Of a DNA stretch of 64,000 bases, positions 8,115-18,554 are shown piece after piece. The notes beneath the pieces are model-generated. The model ran no database searches. It was not told the origin of the DNA and saw only the letters and a list, made by a program, of their open reading frames with translations. Within the stretch, counting starts at the first letter, position 1; each line of letters begins with the position of its first letter. The position numbers and the translations under genes were made by a program. The DNA comes from Psychrobacter urativorans (GTDB lineage Bacteria > Pseudomonadota > Gammaproteobacteria > Pseudomonadales > Moraxellaceae): NCBI RefSeq assembly GCF_904846695.1, contig NZ_CAJHBR010000001.1, positions 480,688 through 544,687 of the forward strand. The letters are read 5' to 3'.

Positions 8115-8534
8115 TTAATTTTTACAGATATCAATATTGAATTTATGGTTATCATCAATCTTCATTTGTTCAAGCGTCGTAATGCGCTGAGTTAATAGTT
8201 CAACCATCAGGTTGACATTATCTTGTTGTTTTTTAACTTGCTCAAGCTTTTGTTCAGTAAGCAAAAGTTGCTCATTAAGATTAAGATAACCGTCATAATA
8301 ATCATTAAGGCTATCTTTGATTTCAGTCAAAGTAAAACCAATTGCTTGCGCACTTTTTATCAACTCAATACGCTCGATACATTCAGGATGGAACTCAGTA
8401 TAAAACCGTGATCCTGCTTGGCGCTTGCGGGATTTGAGCAGGCCGAGTTCATCATAATGACGCACAGTATCTTTGGTAGTATTGGCTTGACTAGCTAATT
8501 TACCGATGAGTAAAAATGAGGTATCTGCTGTCAT
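8115..8534 (-). CDS. MerR-family transcriptional regulator
   Basis: 139 residues. The N-terminal winged helix-turn-helix is classic MerR: LIGKLASQANTTKDTVRHYDELGLL, then RFYTEFHPECIERIELIKSAQAIGFTLTEIKD. A coiled-coil dimerisation helix rich in Gln, Leu and Glu follows (residues about 85-125). The C-terminal tail has one Cys (DICKN) but no clear metal-binding cluster like MerR, CueR or ZntR, so the inducer is unknown. No target gene stands divergently next to it; the upstream neighbour is aat in the same orientation after about 120 bases on the other side. An AAGG ribosome site precedes the ATG. Confidence 0.85.
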   Translation of the reverse strand: MTADTSFLLIGKLASQANTTKDTVRHYDELGLLKSRKRQAGSRFYTEFHPECIERIELIKSAQAIGFTLTEIKDSLNDYYDGYLNLNEQLLLTEQKLEQVKKQQDNVNLMVELLTQRITTLEQMKIDDNHKFNIDICKN

Positions 8535-8652
8535 GTGCGAACCTTATTATCATAATAGTTATGCAAAGTGAGGCAACTAGCTATAAAAAGCTCATTTAAA
8601 CCTTCAATAATGGCAAGTAATGTAAATAACTAGCTTCTTTAAAACCGCAACT

Positions 8653-9489
8653 TCAGTCCTGCAACTGCCAAGGTGTGGCAGTATCTAACTGAGTAACGGC
8701 TAATGGCTTATGCGAGCTGCGCTGCCATTTTACTGAAGGACTAGCGATCAAGTCATCCAGCTGAGTCAAGAAGTCTTTACGTGTCATTGTTATAGCTCCT
8801 AAGCTCAGTAAATGATCATTAGATAACTGACAGTCTACTAATGCCACCTCGCTTTGTTCGCATAAACGCATCAGGCCCCAAAAGGCTATTTTGGAGGCAT
8901 TAGAGGCGGTATGAAACATTGATTCACCGAAGTAAATATTACCAATCTTCAAGCCATATAGGCCACCAATCAGCTGTCTATCGGCATCCCAAACTTCAAT
9001 ACTATGAGCGAACCCATAGTCGTGTAGCTGGTTATAAGCCTCAATCATCTCAGCGTGAATCCAAGTGTGCTCGCCTTCAGGCTGCTGGTCATTGAAGCCA
9101 TCACAGCGTGGTAAGCTACAAGCCTGTATAACTTCATCAAAAGCTTGATTGACCGTTAACTGCCAGCGCTCACGTTTGGCTTGCTTACGTAATGATTTAC
9201 TTGGCTGATAAGCAGTTGGTACTATTACGCAACGAGGGTCAGGACACCACCAAGCAATAGGTTCATCTTCATTAAACCACGGGAATAATCCACGCGCATA
9301 AGCAGATATCAGGGTTTCAGGCGCTAAATCAGCGCCCACAGCTATGATACCGATACCGTCAGGATCGACAGCTATCGGATTTGGGAAGTCATAGCACCCA
9401 AGATTTTTTAGAGCATTAGTAACATGTTCAGAGGTAGGATGGGCATTATCGTCAGCGTGACCAATAATGCTAGCGGACGATTCGCGCAC
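8653..9489 (-). CDS. aat: Leucyl/phenylalanyl-tRNA--protein transferase
   Basis: Aat adds Leu or Phe to proteins with N-terminal Lys or Arg, marking them for the ClpS/ClpAP N-end-rule pathway. Family motifs are present: FPNP near the start, GLFPWFNEDEPIAWWCPDPRCV, the HSIEVWD strand, GGLYGLKIGNIYFGESMFH and the LVDCQL segment. The 278-residue product has about 30 extra N-terminal residues compared with E. coli. The start is a GTG at 9489, only two bases after the trxB stop, with the AGAGG site inside the end of trxB, so translation is probably coupled. The trxB-aat linkage matches the arrangement in many gammaproteobacteria. Confidence 0.95.
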   Translation of the reverse strand: MRESSASIIGHADDNAHPTSEHVTNALKNLGCYDFPNPIAVDPDGIGIIAVGADLAPETLISAYARGLFPWFNEDEPIAWWCPDPRCVIVPTAYQPSKSLRKQAKRERWQLTVNQAFDEVIQACSLPRCDGFNDQQPEGEHTWIHAEMIEAYNQLHDYGFAHSIEVWDADRQLIGGLYGLKIGNIYFGESMFHTASNASKIAFWGLMRLCEQSEVALVDCQLSNDHLLSLGAITMTRKDFLTQLDDLIASPSVKWQRSSHKPLAVTQLDTATPWQLQD

Positions 9490-9491
9490 TT

Positions 9492-11070
<1,579 letters not shown>

Positions 11071-14000
11071 GTGATATCAGCAGCGACTATCGATTATTTA
11101 AAAAAAGGTATATTTACTATTTTAGGTCTAATGGTGGCAGTTTATCTGTTTGTCATTTTGTTGACTTATACTGGTAACGATCCTAGCTGGTCACATATCA
11201 GTAGCGATATGACCACCATCAACAATATGGGTGGGGCGATGGGCGCTTGGTTATCTGACTTATTGTATAGCTTTTTTGGCTTTGGCGCGTGGTGGTTACT
11301 AGCGTTTTTGGTGTATGAGTCTATCTTGATTTGGTGGGATAACAAACCGACGTTTTGGTTATTGCGTTTAGTGGCTTATGTATTCTTGCTGTTAAGCGCT
11401 AGTGCCTTGTTTGCACAGTTGATCGCATTGATTCAGCAAGTAGTAGATCCTATATCTACTGGTCTACAAGGGGTAGCTGGTGGCATCATAGGTCTAGAGC
11501 TACAAGCCCGTTTAGCGCACCTACTATCAAAGTGGGGCAGCATGGCATTCTTGACGGTATTCGTTATTATCACCGCCACTTTTGCCTTTAATATTCATTG
11601 GCAAGCGCTTTATTATAAATTAACTCGTCTGTCTTGGTTAGGTTCGGGGCTAAGAGCGCCAGCGAGTTCTCAGTCGTCTATTACTGTAGCTGACGATCTG
11701 CCACAACAAGGCACTAACCTTGGCCATAAGTCTGTGACGGCTAAAGATGATTTAGTGACTAGCAAGATGAAGCGTAGTAAACCAGATTTCGGTCAGTTAC
11801 CACTTGAGCTGGATGCCACTCAGCTATCCACAGCGCCAGAGACGCATAAGCAAGGTCGCTTTGGTAATGTGTTAACCGACTTCTTAACTAAGTCAGGATT
11901 GGGCGAGAGTGTTAAGGCCTCTATGGCAGCAGCTACAGAAGCGGCAGCCAATAGTAGAATGCGAAATGAGAATTTGCAAACGGCAACGGTTATGCCTAAT
12001 AGCAATGCTAATAACACTACTAGCAAAGAGAATGCTAGCAACGATAATTTCAGTAATAACAATACTAATTTAAATCCAACGGTCGCCAGCTCTTCAGTCG
12101 CACCTCTACGCAAAGTTGAGCCAAGCTTTGCTTGGAACGATCCGAATATGGTCGATGATTTATTGACCAATCAATTCGCCACCGACCAGCAGGCAATGGA
12201 GTCTTTAACAGTTCCCTCAAGCCCTGAGTTTTTGAATTCTGGACTTGCTGACGCTAGTCAATCAGCACCGGTCGAGTCAGTGTCAGATCTAGCAGTGCCA
12301 GTCGATGATCTGGCTGAGTATAACTCTGTAGAAGACAGCGCTCTAGAAGAAGAGTATTTAGAACAGAGCTTGGTAGAAGAAAGCTATGTAGAACCAAGCT
12401 ATTTAGAACAAGGCTATTTAGAACAAGGCTTGGCAGCAACAGATAGCACCGATACCTTCAGCAACTCGTCAGCGATAGATAGTGCAGTTGTAAGCAGTCC
12501 AGCTGCTATTAGCGCCGCCGCTATTAACACCGCCGCTATTAACACCGTAGAGAGTGCCAGCACTACAGCGTTAGAGCAGGAGACCACAGCAGCTCTAGTG
12601 CAGCCAACTGTAGCAAGAAAAGTGCGAATCATAGTACCATCAGAAACTGAGGCGGAAATAAAGTCAGCAGCTGTTAGCACTGAGCAATATTCAACAACCG
12701 TTGATATGACACCGACTAACACGCCACCATCCGATCCAAAAGCTGCGCCAACGGCTGATGTTAAGCCAACTTTCAGCTTTGCAGTACCTGAGGGAGATTC
12801 TAGTAATCATATCGAGGATATGATGCCTGAAGACTACAGCATAGTTGATGATATGCCGGCGCCAACGATGGCAGCTATCCATGATGATGCGGCTTTTACT
12901 ACGCGCTCAAGATCAATGCAAACAGCTGCGTATCGCGCTAGCTTGTCACCTATTCCATCGATAGCTATCCTTGATAAACCTGATCCTAACCGTCAGCCTA
13001 GTTATACTGAGGCTGAGCTTGAGCAGTTATCAGAGTTGCTAGAGATTAAGCTACAGGAGTTCAATGTCAAAGCCAATGTAGTTAATGCTATTCCGGGGCC
13101 AGTAGTGACTCGCTTTGAGGTCGATTTGGCTGCTGGCATAAAAGCTAGCAAAGTCACTGGTATCTCACGCGACTTAGCACGCTCATTATCGATGGCGTCG
13201 CTGCGGGTAGTCGAGGTTATTCCTGGTAAACCGTACATTGGCATTGAAGTTCCGAATAAACAGCGTGAAATGGTACGCTTGATTGAACTATTAGACACCG
13301 AAAAGTTCAAAGACTCTAGCGCACAAATCAGTATGGCTATGGGTAAAGACATCGGGGGTAAGGCGATTATTACCGATTTGGCACGCGCGCCACATATGCT
13401 AGTTGCTGGGACCACAGGCTCTGGTAAATCAGTACTAGTCAACGCTATGCTACTATCGATGCTGCTCAAATACACCCCTAATGAGCTGCGCCTTATCTTA
13501 ATTGACCCTAAGCAGCTGGAGCTGGCTAATTATAATGATATTCCGCATTTATTGACTCCTGTAGTCACTGATATGACCGAAGCCGCTAGTAGCTTGTCAT
13601 GGTGTGTGGCCGAGATGGAGCGCCGTTATCAGCTGATGAGTTTGCTCAAAGTGCGTAAGCTTAACGAGTTCAATAAAAAAGTCATTGCCGCTGAACAGGC
13701 TGGCAACCCGATGTTAGATCCGTTATGGCGACCTAACGATAATGTGAGTATCAGCCAAGCTCCTAAGCTGAAGACTCTACCGATGATCGTAATCGTCGCT
13801 GACGAATTTGCTGATATGATTATGCAAGTTGGTAAGCAAGCCGAAGAACTAATCACCCGCTTGGCGCAAAAGTCGCGGGCAGCAGGTATTCACTTAATTC
13901 TAGCGACTCAGCGTCCCTCTGTTGATGTCATTACTGGTTTGATTAAAGCGAATATTCCGGTGCGTGCCGCTTTGCGAGTGAACTCAAAAGTCGATTCTCG

Positions 14001-14421
14001 TACTATCCTCGATAGCGGTGGCGCTGAGGACATGCTCGGTAATGGTGATATGTTATTCTTAGGGCCAGGACAGATCGAGCCGGATCGTGTGCATGGCGCT
14101 TATGTTAGTGATGAAGAAGTTAATAGTGTCTGTGATGCTTGGCGCGAGCGTGGTGCCCCAGACTATATCGATAATATGGCTGGCAATTTTGAACTGTCTA
14201 GTCCTAGTGGCGGTAGTACTGGTAATCCATCTGGCGAAGATGATGATCTATATAATGAGGCAGTAGGTTTTATTATGGAAACCCGCAAAGTGTCAGCTTC
14301 GAGCATCCAACGCAAATTTAGCATTGGTTATAACCGTGCCGCCCGCATCGTCGACTCGATGGAGGAGGCTGGACTAGTCAGCTCTATGGGTAAGAGCGGT
14401 AAACGTGAATTACTAATGTAG
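11071..14421 (+). CDS. ftsK: DNA translocase FtsK
   Basis: FtsK couples chromosome dimer resolution to septation. The 1116-residue protein has about four N-terminal membrane helices (residues 10-175), a long low-complexity linker (about 190-640) with acidic repeats such as YLEQG/YVEPS, and the RecA-like motor. Walker A is GTTGSGKS at about residue 779 and Walker B is VIVADEFADM at about residue 902. The C-terminal gamma winged helix (about 1060-1116; SASSIQRKFSIGYNRAARIVD) reads KOPS sites and activates XerD. The start is a GTG preceded by ACAAGG; the first residues enter directly into the amphipathic N-terminus expected of FtsK. Linker length is larger than in E. coli relatives of similar motor size only in composition, not in total. 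Confidence 0.97.
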   Translation: MISAATIDYLKKGIFTILGLMVAVYLFVILLTYTGNDPSWSHISSDMTTINNMGGAMGAWLSDLLYSFFGFGAWWLLAFLVYESILIWWDNKPTFWLLRLVAYVFLLLSASALFAQLIALIQQVVDPISTGLQGVAGGIIGLELQARLAHLLSKWGSMAFLTVFVIITATFAFNIHWQALYYKLTRLSWLGSGLRAPASSQSSITVADDLPQQGTNLGHKSVTAKDDLVTSKMKRSKPDFGQLPLELDATQLSTAPETHKQGRFGNVLTDFLTKSGLGESVKASMAAATEAAANSRMRNENLQTATVMPNSNANNTTSKENASNDNFSNNNTNLNPTVASSSVAPLRKVEPSFAWNDPNMVDDLLTNQFATDQQAMESLTVPSSPEFLNSGLADASQSAPVESVSDLAVPVDDLAEYNSVEDSALEEEYLEQSLVEESYVEPSYLEQGYLEQGLAATDSTDTFSNSSAIDSAVVSSPAAISAAAINTAAINTVESASTTALEQETTAALVQPTVARKVRIIVPSETEAEIKSAAVSTEQYSTTVDMTPTNTPPSDPKAAPTADVKPTFSFAVPEGDSSNHIEDMMPEDYSIVDDMPAPTMAAIHDDAAFTTRSRSMQTAAYRASLSPIPSIAILDKPDPNRQPSYTEAELEQLSELLEIKLQEFNVKANVVNAIPGPVVTRFEVDLAAGIKASKVTGISRDLARSLSMASLRVVEVIPGKPYIGIEVPNKQREMVRLIELLDTEKFKDSSAQISMAMGKDIGGKAIITDLARAPHMLVAGTTGSGKSVLVNAMLLSMLLKYTPNELRLILIDPKQLELANYNDIPHLLTPVVTDMTEAASSLSWCVAEMERRYQLMSLLKVRKLNEFNKKVIAAEQAGNPMLDPLWRPNDNVSISQAPKLKTLPMIVIVADEFADMIMQVGKQAEELITRLAQKSRAAGIHLILATQRPSVDVITGLIKANIPVRAALRVNSKVDSRTILDSGGAEDMLGNGDMLFLGPGQIEPDRVHGAYVSDEEVNSVCDAWRERGAPDYIDNMAGNFELSSPSGGSTGNPSGEDDDLYNEAVGFIMETRKVSASSIQRKFSIGYNRAARIVDSMEEAGLVSSMGKSGKRELLM

Positions 14422-14451
14422 TGTGCTAGCGAACTTTTATTTGCTACTGTT

Positions 14452-14487
14452 AAGGCGAATTATGATTAGATAATTTGCCTTTTCATT
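14452..14487 (+). terminator. Probable terminator of ftsK
   Basis: AAGGCGAATTA and TAATTTGCCTTTT form an 11-bp stem with one G-U pair and end in TTTT, 30 bases after the ftsK stop. Confidence 0.65.
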
Positions 14488-14513
14488 AATCCCTCGTTAT
14501 GGCTGGTTTTTAA

Positions 14514-14826
14514 TCAATAGATTTTCCCCGTTTGTGGGCATAGAGGAGTTCGATTAGCCTGCATCACTTTTATATTGTCAAACACCTTAGTTTTTAAGGC
14601 GGGTAAATCAATAAAGGTCATTAATTTGTCGCCATCATGCCAACACCATTCCAAAATAAAAGAAACTTAATAATCCGGATCGAGGAAGGTGTTGAGCACA
14701 CGCATCTCCTCACGGTATTTGGGCCAAGTTTAGTTGCCCAATCAAAAGATAATGAGTCGCCTTCGGATTTTGGTACTGTCTTCCTAAAAGCCATAAACGA
14801 TTCGAAAATCTAGTAAAGCTTGGTTA
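14514..14826 (-). pseudogene. Decayed coding remnant downstream of ftsK
   Basis: The minus strand carries protein-like sequence broken by defects. One frame reads RFSNRLWLLGRQYQNPKA.HYLLIGQLN and stops at a TGA. Another frame continues directly with TWPKYREEMRVLNTFLDPDY, an in-frame TAA, then LEWCWHDGDKLMTFIDLP and NIKVMQANRTPLCPQTGKIY before a final TGA at 14514-14516. The two parts join at one frameshift, and the composition (Trp, Cys, Tyr, dispersed charges) is not that of random translation. I do not recognise the family. It is best read as a gene inactivated by a frameshift and at least one nonsense change, with its 5' part lost: the upper frame runs into a stop near 14826. Confidence 0.5.
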
Positions 14827-14909
14827 AAGCCGCAGCCTACAAAAGCTAAACCTTACCTAGATTAAGCAAGTTCGCGTAGGCTGGGTTTTTAACCCTGCAC
14901 TGTCTAAGA
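14827..14909. repeat. REP-like palindromic repeats
   Basis: GCAGCCTAC (about 14831-14840) and, 40 bases on, GTAGGCTGGGTTTTTAACCCTGCA (about 14875-14898) are inverted copies of the same repeat family seen near 8071 and 49611. The second contains a GGGTTTTTAACCC hairpin. Confidence 0.5.
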
Positions 14910-16778
14910 TTACCCTTCTTGCATCTGCTCAGTAAGCGCAATCGCCTGATCCACCAACTCACTAATAAAGCCAATAGTATCAATCAAAGTGGCTTTGTCG
15001 GTTATATCCACGCCAACCATTTGCGTCAGCTCGGCTGGAGTTTTGCTGCCGCCTGCACGAAGTACCGCTAACCAGTCATCGATGATATTGTCATTCAATG
15101 AGTCACCGCTACGCAGCTTTTTAAACAGTTGGGTGGCGATACTGAGACCAGCACTGTAAGTATAAGAGTATAAACCCAAATAATAGTGCGGTTGGCGCAT
15201 CCAAGTGAGGGCGGCATCGTCATCAATCTCTACCGTATCACCCCAAAACTGTTGCAAGGTGGCTTTTTTTAGGGCATGAAGATCTTCGGTGCTTAGATTT
15301 TTGCCGCCATCGACAGCGCGGTAGACTTCACGCTGAAAGTGCGCTTCTAGGTAATGGGTGACGAAATTGTGATAGTAAGTGTTGGACAGTAAGGAGCCGA
15401 TGACATAACGCTGAAAGGTAATATCGTCTTGCTTTTGCTGCAATAAGTGGTGACCGAGTAGTAGCTCATTGCAAGTTGAGGGCGCTGCAATAAAGTAGAG
15501 CGAGGGCTCGTAGCTTAAGTAATTTTGCTGCTGACCTGCATTATAGAAGTGCCCTGCGTGACCGATTTCGTGAATGAGGGTAAAGACGTCGCCTAGGTTT
15601 TCGGTCCAAGATAGTAAGATATAAGAGTGCTCACCATAAGGGGAGGCGCAAAATCCGCCAGTGCTTTTGCCTTGGTTTTGTGCAAAGTCATACCAGCGCT
15701 CGTTAAAGGAGCGCTTGACCATAGCGGTGTAATCGTCGCCCAATAGCGTTAGGGCATCCACGCAATAGTCACGGGCTTCATCGATGCTGACTTTGGCGAC
15801 GAAATTGGCATCTAGTGGCACTTTTAGGTCGGCAAAGCTCATTTGCTCGATGCCGTTGGCCGTTTGTAGCAGGCGGGCGTAACGGCGCATTGGCTCAGCT
15901 AAGTGGCTCATGATGGTATCGATGTGCTCATCATACATGGCGCGCGGGACTTTTTGCTCGTGCAAGAGATAGTCAAATACCGAGTCAAAGCCGCGCATGT
16001 CGGCGAGGATTTTCTCTTTTTTCACTTGAGTAAGATAGTCGCTGGCGATGGTGTGCTGCGATTGACGTAATCGTGATGAAAAAGCTTTAAAGGCAGCGCG
16101 GCGAAAGTCGGTGCGCGGATCACTTTCGTATTCGTTTTCGAAGGCTGAGAAGCTAAGCGGGTAGGTTTTAGTATTACCTTCAGAGTCATTAACTTTGAAG
16201 TCAGGAAACCTCATGTCGGCCAGCTTACATTGCTCATAATTGTTATAAGGTAAGTCTAACACTGGTGATAAGGACACCAATGCTGTCTCGACCTCTAAGC
16301 TTAGGGTGTAGGGCTTTTGCGCTAGTAAGTCGGTCAAAAAGGCCTTGTACTTGGCATTAAGGTCAATGGCTTGGGTTAATAATGTCTCATCGGCCTGTTT
16401 GAGGGTTTGCAGCACAATAGTGGTTTGGCTATTAAGCTTAGCCACGGTTGAGTCAAAGTCGCGGGCGCGGATTTGTAGCTCGCTGTCGGTCATGTCAACC
16501 GCGCTTTGTGCCCCAGCATAAGTACCTGCTTTAGATAGAATGATAAGATAGCGCTCATACAGCTCTAGCAAACGAATGATACTGGCGGCATTGCTTAAGC
16601 TTAGCATTTGAGTACTGCTCAGCTGCTCAGCAAGTTGGCTTGCTTGCTCTAGCTCAGCATAAAAGTCATCAGGCGTGGCATAAAGGGCTGTCATGTCCCA
16701 CGTTAGATGGGTGGGCACGTCTTTACGTAGTGGTAGGGCTTGCGGTTTGGCTGTGGTATGGGCTGTGGTTTGGTTCAT
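14910..16778 (-). CDS. pepF: Oligoendopeptidase F family M3 metallopeptidase
   Basis: A zinc metallopeptidase that degrades peptides of about 7-17 residues in the cytoplasm. The HEIGHAGH zinc motif lies at about residues 400-407 with the third ligand in the following ...STCNELLL segment. The N-terminal PepF-type domain (residues about 30-330) and the C-terminal HEXXH domain are complete; 622 residues is near the family norm. The start at 16778 is chosen because AAGGA lies 5-6 bases before that ATG; a start 10 codons upstream (16808) is open but has no ribosome site. There is no signal peptide. No operon partner: the neighbours are a pseudogene remnant and an MBL hydrolase 140 bases upstream. 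Confidence 0.9.
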   Translation of the reverse strand: MNQTTAHTTAKPQALPLRKDVPTHLTWDMTALYATPDDFYAELEQASQLAEQLSSTQMLSLSNAASIIRLLELYERYLIILSKAGTYAGAQSAVDMTDSELQIRARDFDSTVAKLNSQTTIVLQTLKQADETLLTQAIDLNAKYKAFLTDLLAQKPYTLSLEVETALVSLSPVLDLPYNNYEQCKLADMRFPDFKVNDSEGNTKTYPLSFSAFENEYESDPRTDFRRAAFKAFSSRLRQSQHTIASDYLTQVKKEKILADMRGFDSVFDYLLHEQKVPRAMYDEHIDTIMSHLAEPMRRYARLLQTANGIEQMSFADLKVPLDANFVAKVSIDEARDYCVDALTLLGDDYTAMVKRSFNERWYDFAQNQGKSTGGFCASPYGEHSYILLSWTENLGDVFTLIHEIGHAGHFYNAGQQQNYLSYEPSLYFIAAPSTCNELLLGHHLLQQKQDDITFQRYVIGSLLSNTYYHNFVTHYLEAHFQREVYRAVDGGKNLSTEDLHALKKATLQQFWGDTVEIDDDAALTWMRQPHYYLGLYSYTYSAGLSIATQLFKKLRSGDSLNDNIIDDWLAVLRAGGSKTPAELTQMVGVDITDKATLIDTIGFISELVDQAIALTEQMQEG

Positions 16779-16862
16779 GATTGTCCTTAGTATTATCGTT
16801 TGGATCATTTGTAGTTTTAATAAGTTTATGGCTTTGATTAACTTACCGCTTTGATGACTTTA

Positions 16863-16898
16863 TAGTTTGGCTGATAGTTTGGCTGATAGGTTGGCGAA
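16863..16898. repeat. 12-bp tandem repeat x3
   Basis: TAGTTTGGCTGA is repeated exactly twice and then as the diverged TAGGTTGGCGAA, in the spacer between pepF and the MBL hydrolase gene. Confidence 0.85.
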
Positions 16899-16920
16899 TA
16901 GTTTGTTGCTAAGTACAGTT

Positions 16921-18204
16921 TTAGTCTTCTGCTTCCCACCAAGCCTCAGTAGGTAAGTTAACCAAAGTAAACCCTTCTCCAACTCTTGGTGATGCTAGTT
17001 TGATTTGCCAGTCCTCTAATACCTTTTCATTGCCTTTAGCAACGGCTTGCTTAATCCGGCGCACCGGATCACGCCAATGATGCGTCGATAAGTCAAACTT
17101 GCCCCAATGAATAGGCAGCACCACTTTGGCTCGTAGATCAAATCCTGCTTGCGCTGATTCCTCGGGCAACATATGCACGTCACGCCAGCGCTCGTTATAA
17201 GCACCATCTTCCATAAAGGCGATATCAAACGGACCATAATGTTCGCCGATATTAGCAAACTCATTAGAGTAGCCGCCATCGCCACTAAAGTAGACATTCA
17301 AGGGGGCTGATTGTACTACCCAGCTGCCCCACAGCGTGGTGCGATGGCCTTTGATGCGGCGACCACTAAAGTGACGGGTGGGGGTAAAGACTAGTCGCAG
17401 CTCATCGGTAACAAGTGGCCGTTTGTTTTGTACCGAATTTTCTATTAACGCTGGATTGCTGGGCTTTAACTGGGTGAGGTCATTATCGCTAACGGTTATT
17501 TCTTCGTACCAATCAAACTCGGTGACACTATCTGCAAGCACGCCCCAACGCACTAAGTGCGCTTTTACGCCTAACGGCGCATAAAAATGCCCTGCTTTGT
17601 TTTGCTTGACCAGCTGCTTGATGACTTTGTGATCTAAATGGTCGTAGTGGTCATGCGAGATGAGCACTATATCAATGAAAGGTAAGTCGTCGACGCTTGG
17701 CATATGCGTCATGGCAAAGGGCTTGCCGCTAATGGGCACTGGAGAAGCGCGATGAAAGACGGGGTCGGTAATGATGATCTTACCTGCCAGGCGAAAGATC
17801 ACAGTAGAGTGACCGAGCCAGACAAACTCACCGTCTTTTAGGGTAGTGCTTAGCTTTTTGGCGTCATTAATGAGCGTCAAGCTGCGACTGGTAATGGGCT
17901 GGCTTGGATTTTTGCCTTTTGGCGGGAATAAAAACTGCAAAAGCAAATGCCTTTCATCATCATTAACGCCATCGGTAATGTCAGCTATATCAAGGGTGCT
18001 GGCATGAGTGGGTATTAGATTAACAAAGGTCTCACCGTTAAAATGCTTTGATGCTTTAATTCTTGCTAAGGTGGTCGCATCAGGCCTGCCGCCAAAAGTA
18101 GGCGCAAACTTTAGAAATAATACCGTACCGACAGCAATCACCACCACTAGAGTGATGAGAAAAATAAGCACCCATTTGACTAGCATCAACAGTAAATAAA
18201 TCAT
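16921..18204 (-). CDS. MBL-fold metallo-hydrolase, NAPE-PLD/UlaG-like, membrane anchored
   Basis: Residues about 1-30 are one strongly hydrophobic helix preceded by a basic start, so the enzyme is probably anchored in the inner membrane. The remainder is a metallo-beta-lactamase fold of the NAPE-PLD/UlaG group: WLGHSTVIFRLAG, ITDPVF, the metal motif SHDHYDHLD (about residue 180), HFSGR, then SGDGGYS and a C-terminal LPIHWGKFDLS. Members hydrolyse phosphodiester or lactone substrates; the substrate here cannot be read from sequence. The ATG at 18204 is preferred; a TTG one codon upstream also extends the frame. It stands alone between pepF and a divergent amidase gene. Confidence 0.82.
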   Translation of the reverse strand: MIYLLLMLVKWVLIFLITLVVVIAVGTVLFLKFAPTFGGRPDATTLARIKASKHFNGETFVNLIPTHASTLDIADITDGVNDDERHLLLQFLFPPKGKNPSQPITSRSLTLINDAKKLSTTLKDGEFVWLGHSTVIFRLAGKIIITDPVFHRASPVPISGKPFAMTHMPSVDDLPFIDIVLISHDHYDHLDHKVIKQLVKQNKAGHFYAPLGVKAHLVRWGVLADSVTEFDWYEEITVSDNDLTQLKPSNPALIENSVQNKRPLVTDELRLVFTPTRHFSGRRIKGHRTTLWGSWVVQSAPLNVYFSGDGGYSNEFANIGEHYGPFDIAFMEDGAYNERWRDVHMLPEESAQAGFDLRAKVVLPIHWGKFDLSTHHWRDPVRRIKQAVAKGNEKVLEDWQIKLASPRVGEGFTLVNLPTEAWWEAED

Positions 18205-18554
18205 CAATCAAGTTCCAATAGAATAAGTAAACTTGCTCGTATTAATCGGTTAATAAGGACGAAAGTCGTTATTTAAAACAGCAGTAATAGTTTTAGACAA
18301 GCTGCTCTATATTAAACCAGTGTAAGATAAAATTTGTATAACTTTAGGATGGCTTTGAGGTTAATAGGATGACGTTCTTATTGAAGCGTGCTACTAGTAA
18401 ACACTTCATGAATGGCAACGGTTTTATAAAGCTAACTAATTATTACTGCTTAACTTTTTATCTTTAACACAGAAAACTACTCAGTAAGACTGCTACTGTT
18501 CATAATGGTAAAAAGCTATACTTTGCGATGACATACCACTAAGGAAGGTAAATT
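18205..18554. other. Divergent intergenic region MBL hydrolase / amidase
   Basis: About 350 bases without a coding region. They should contain the promoters of both flanking genes. I see no clear operator palindrome. Confidence 0.5.
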
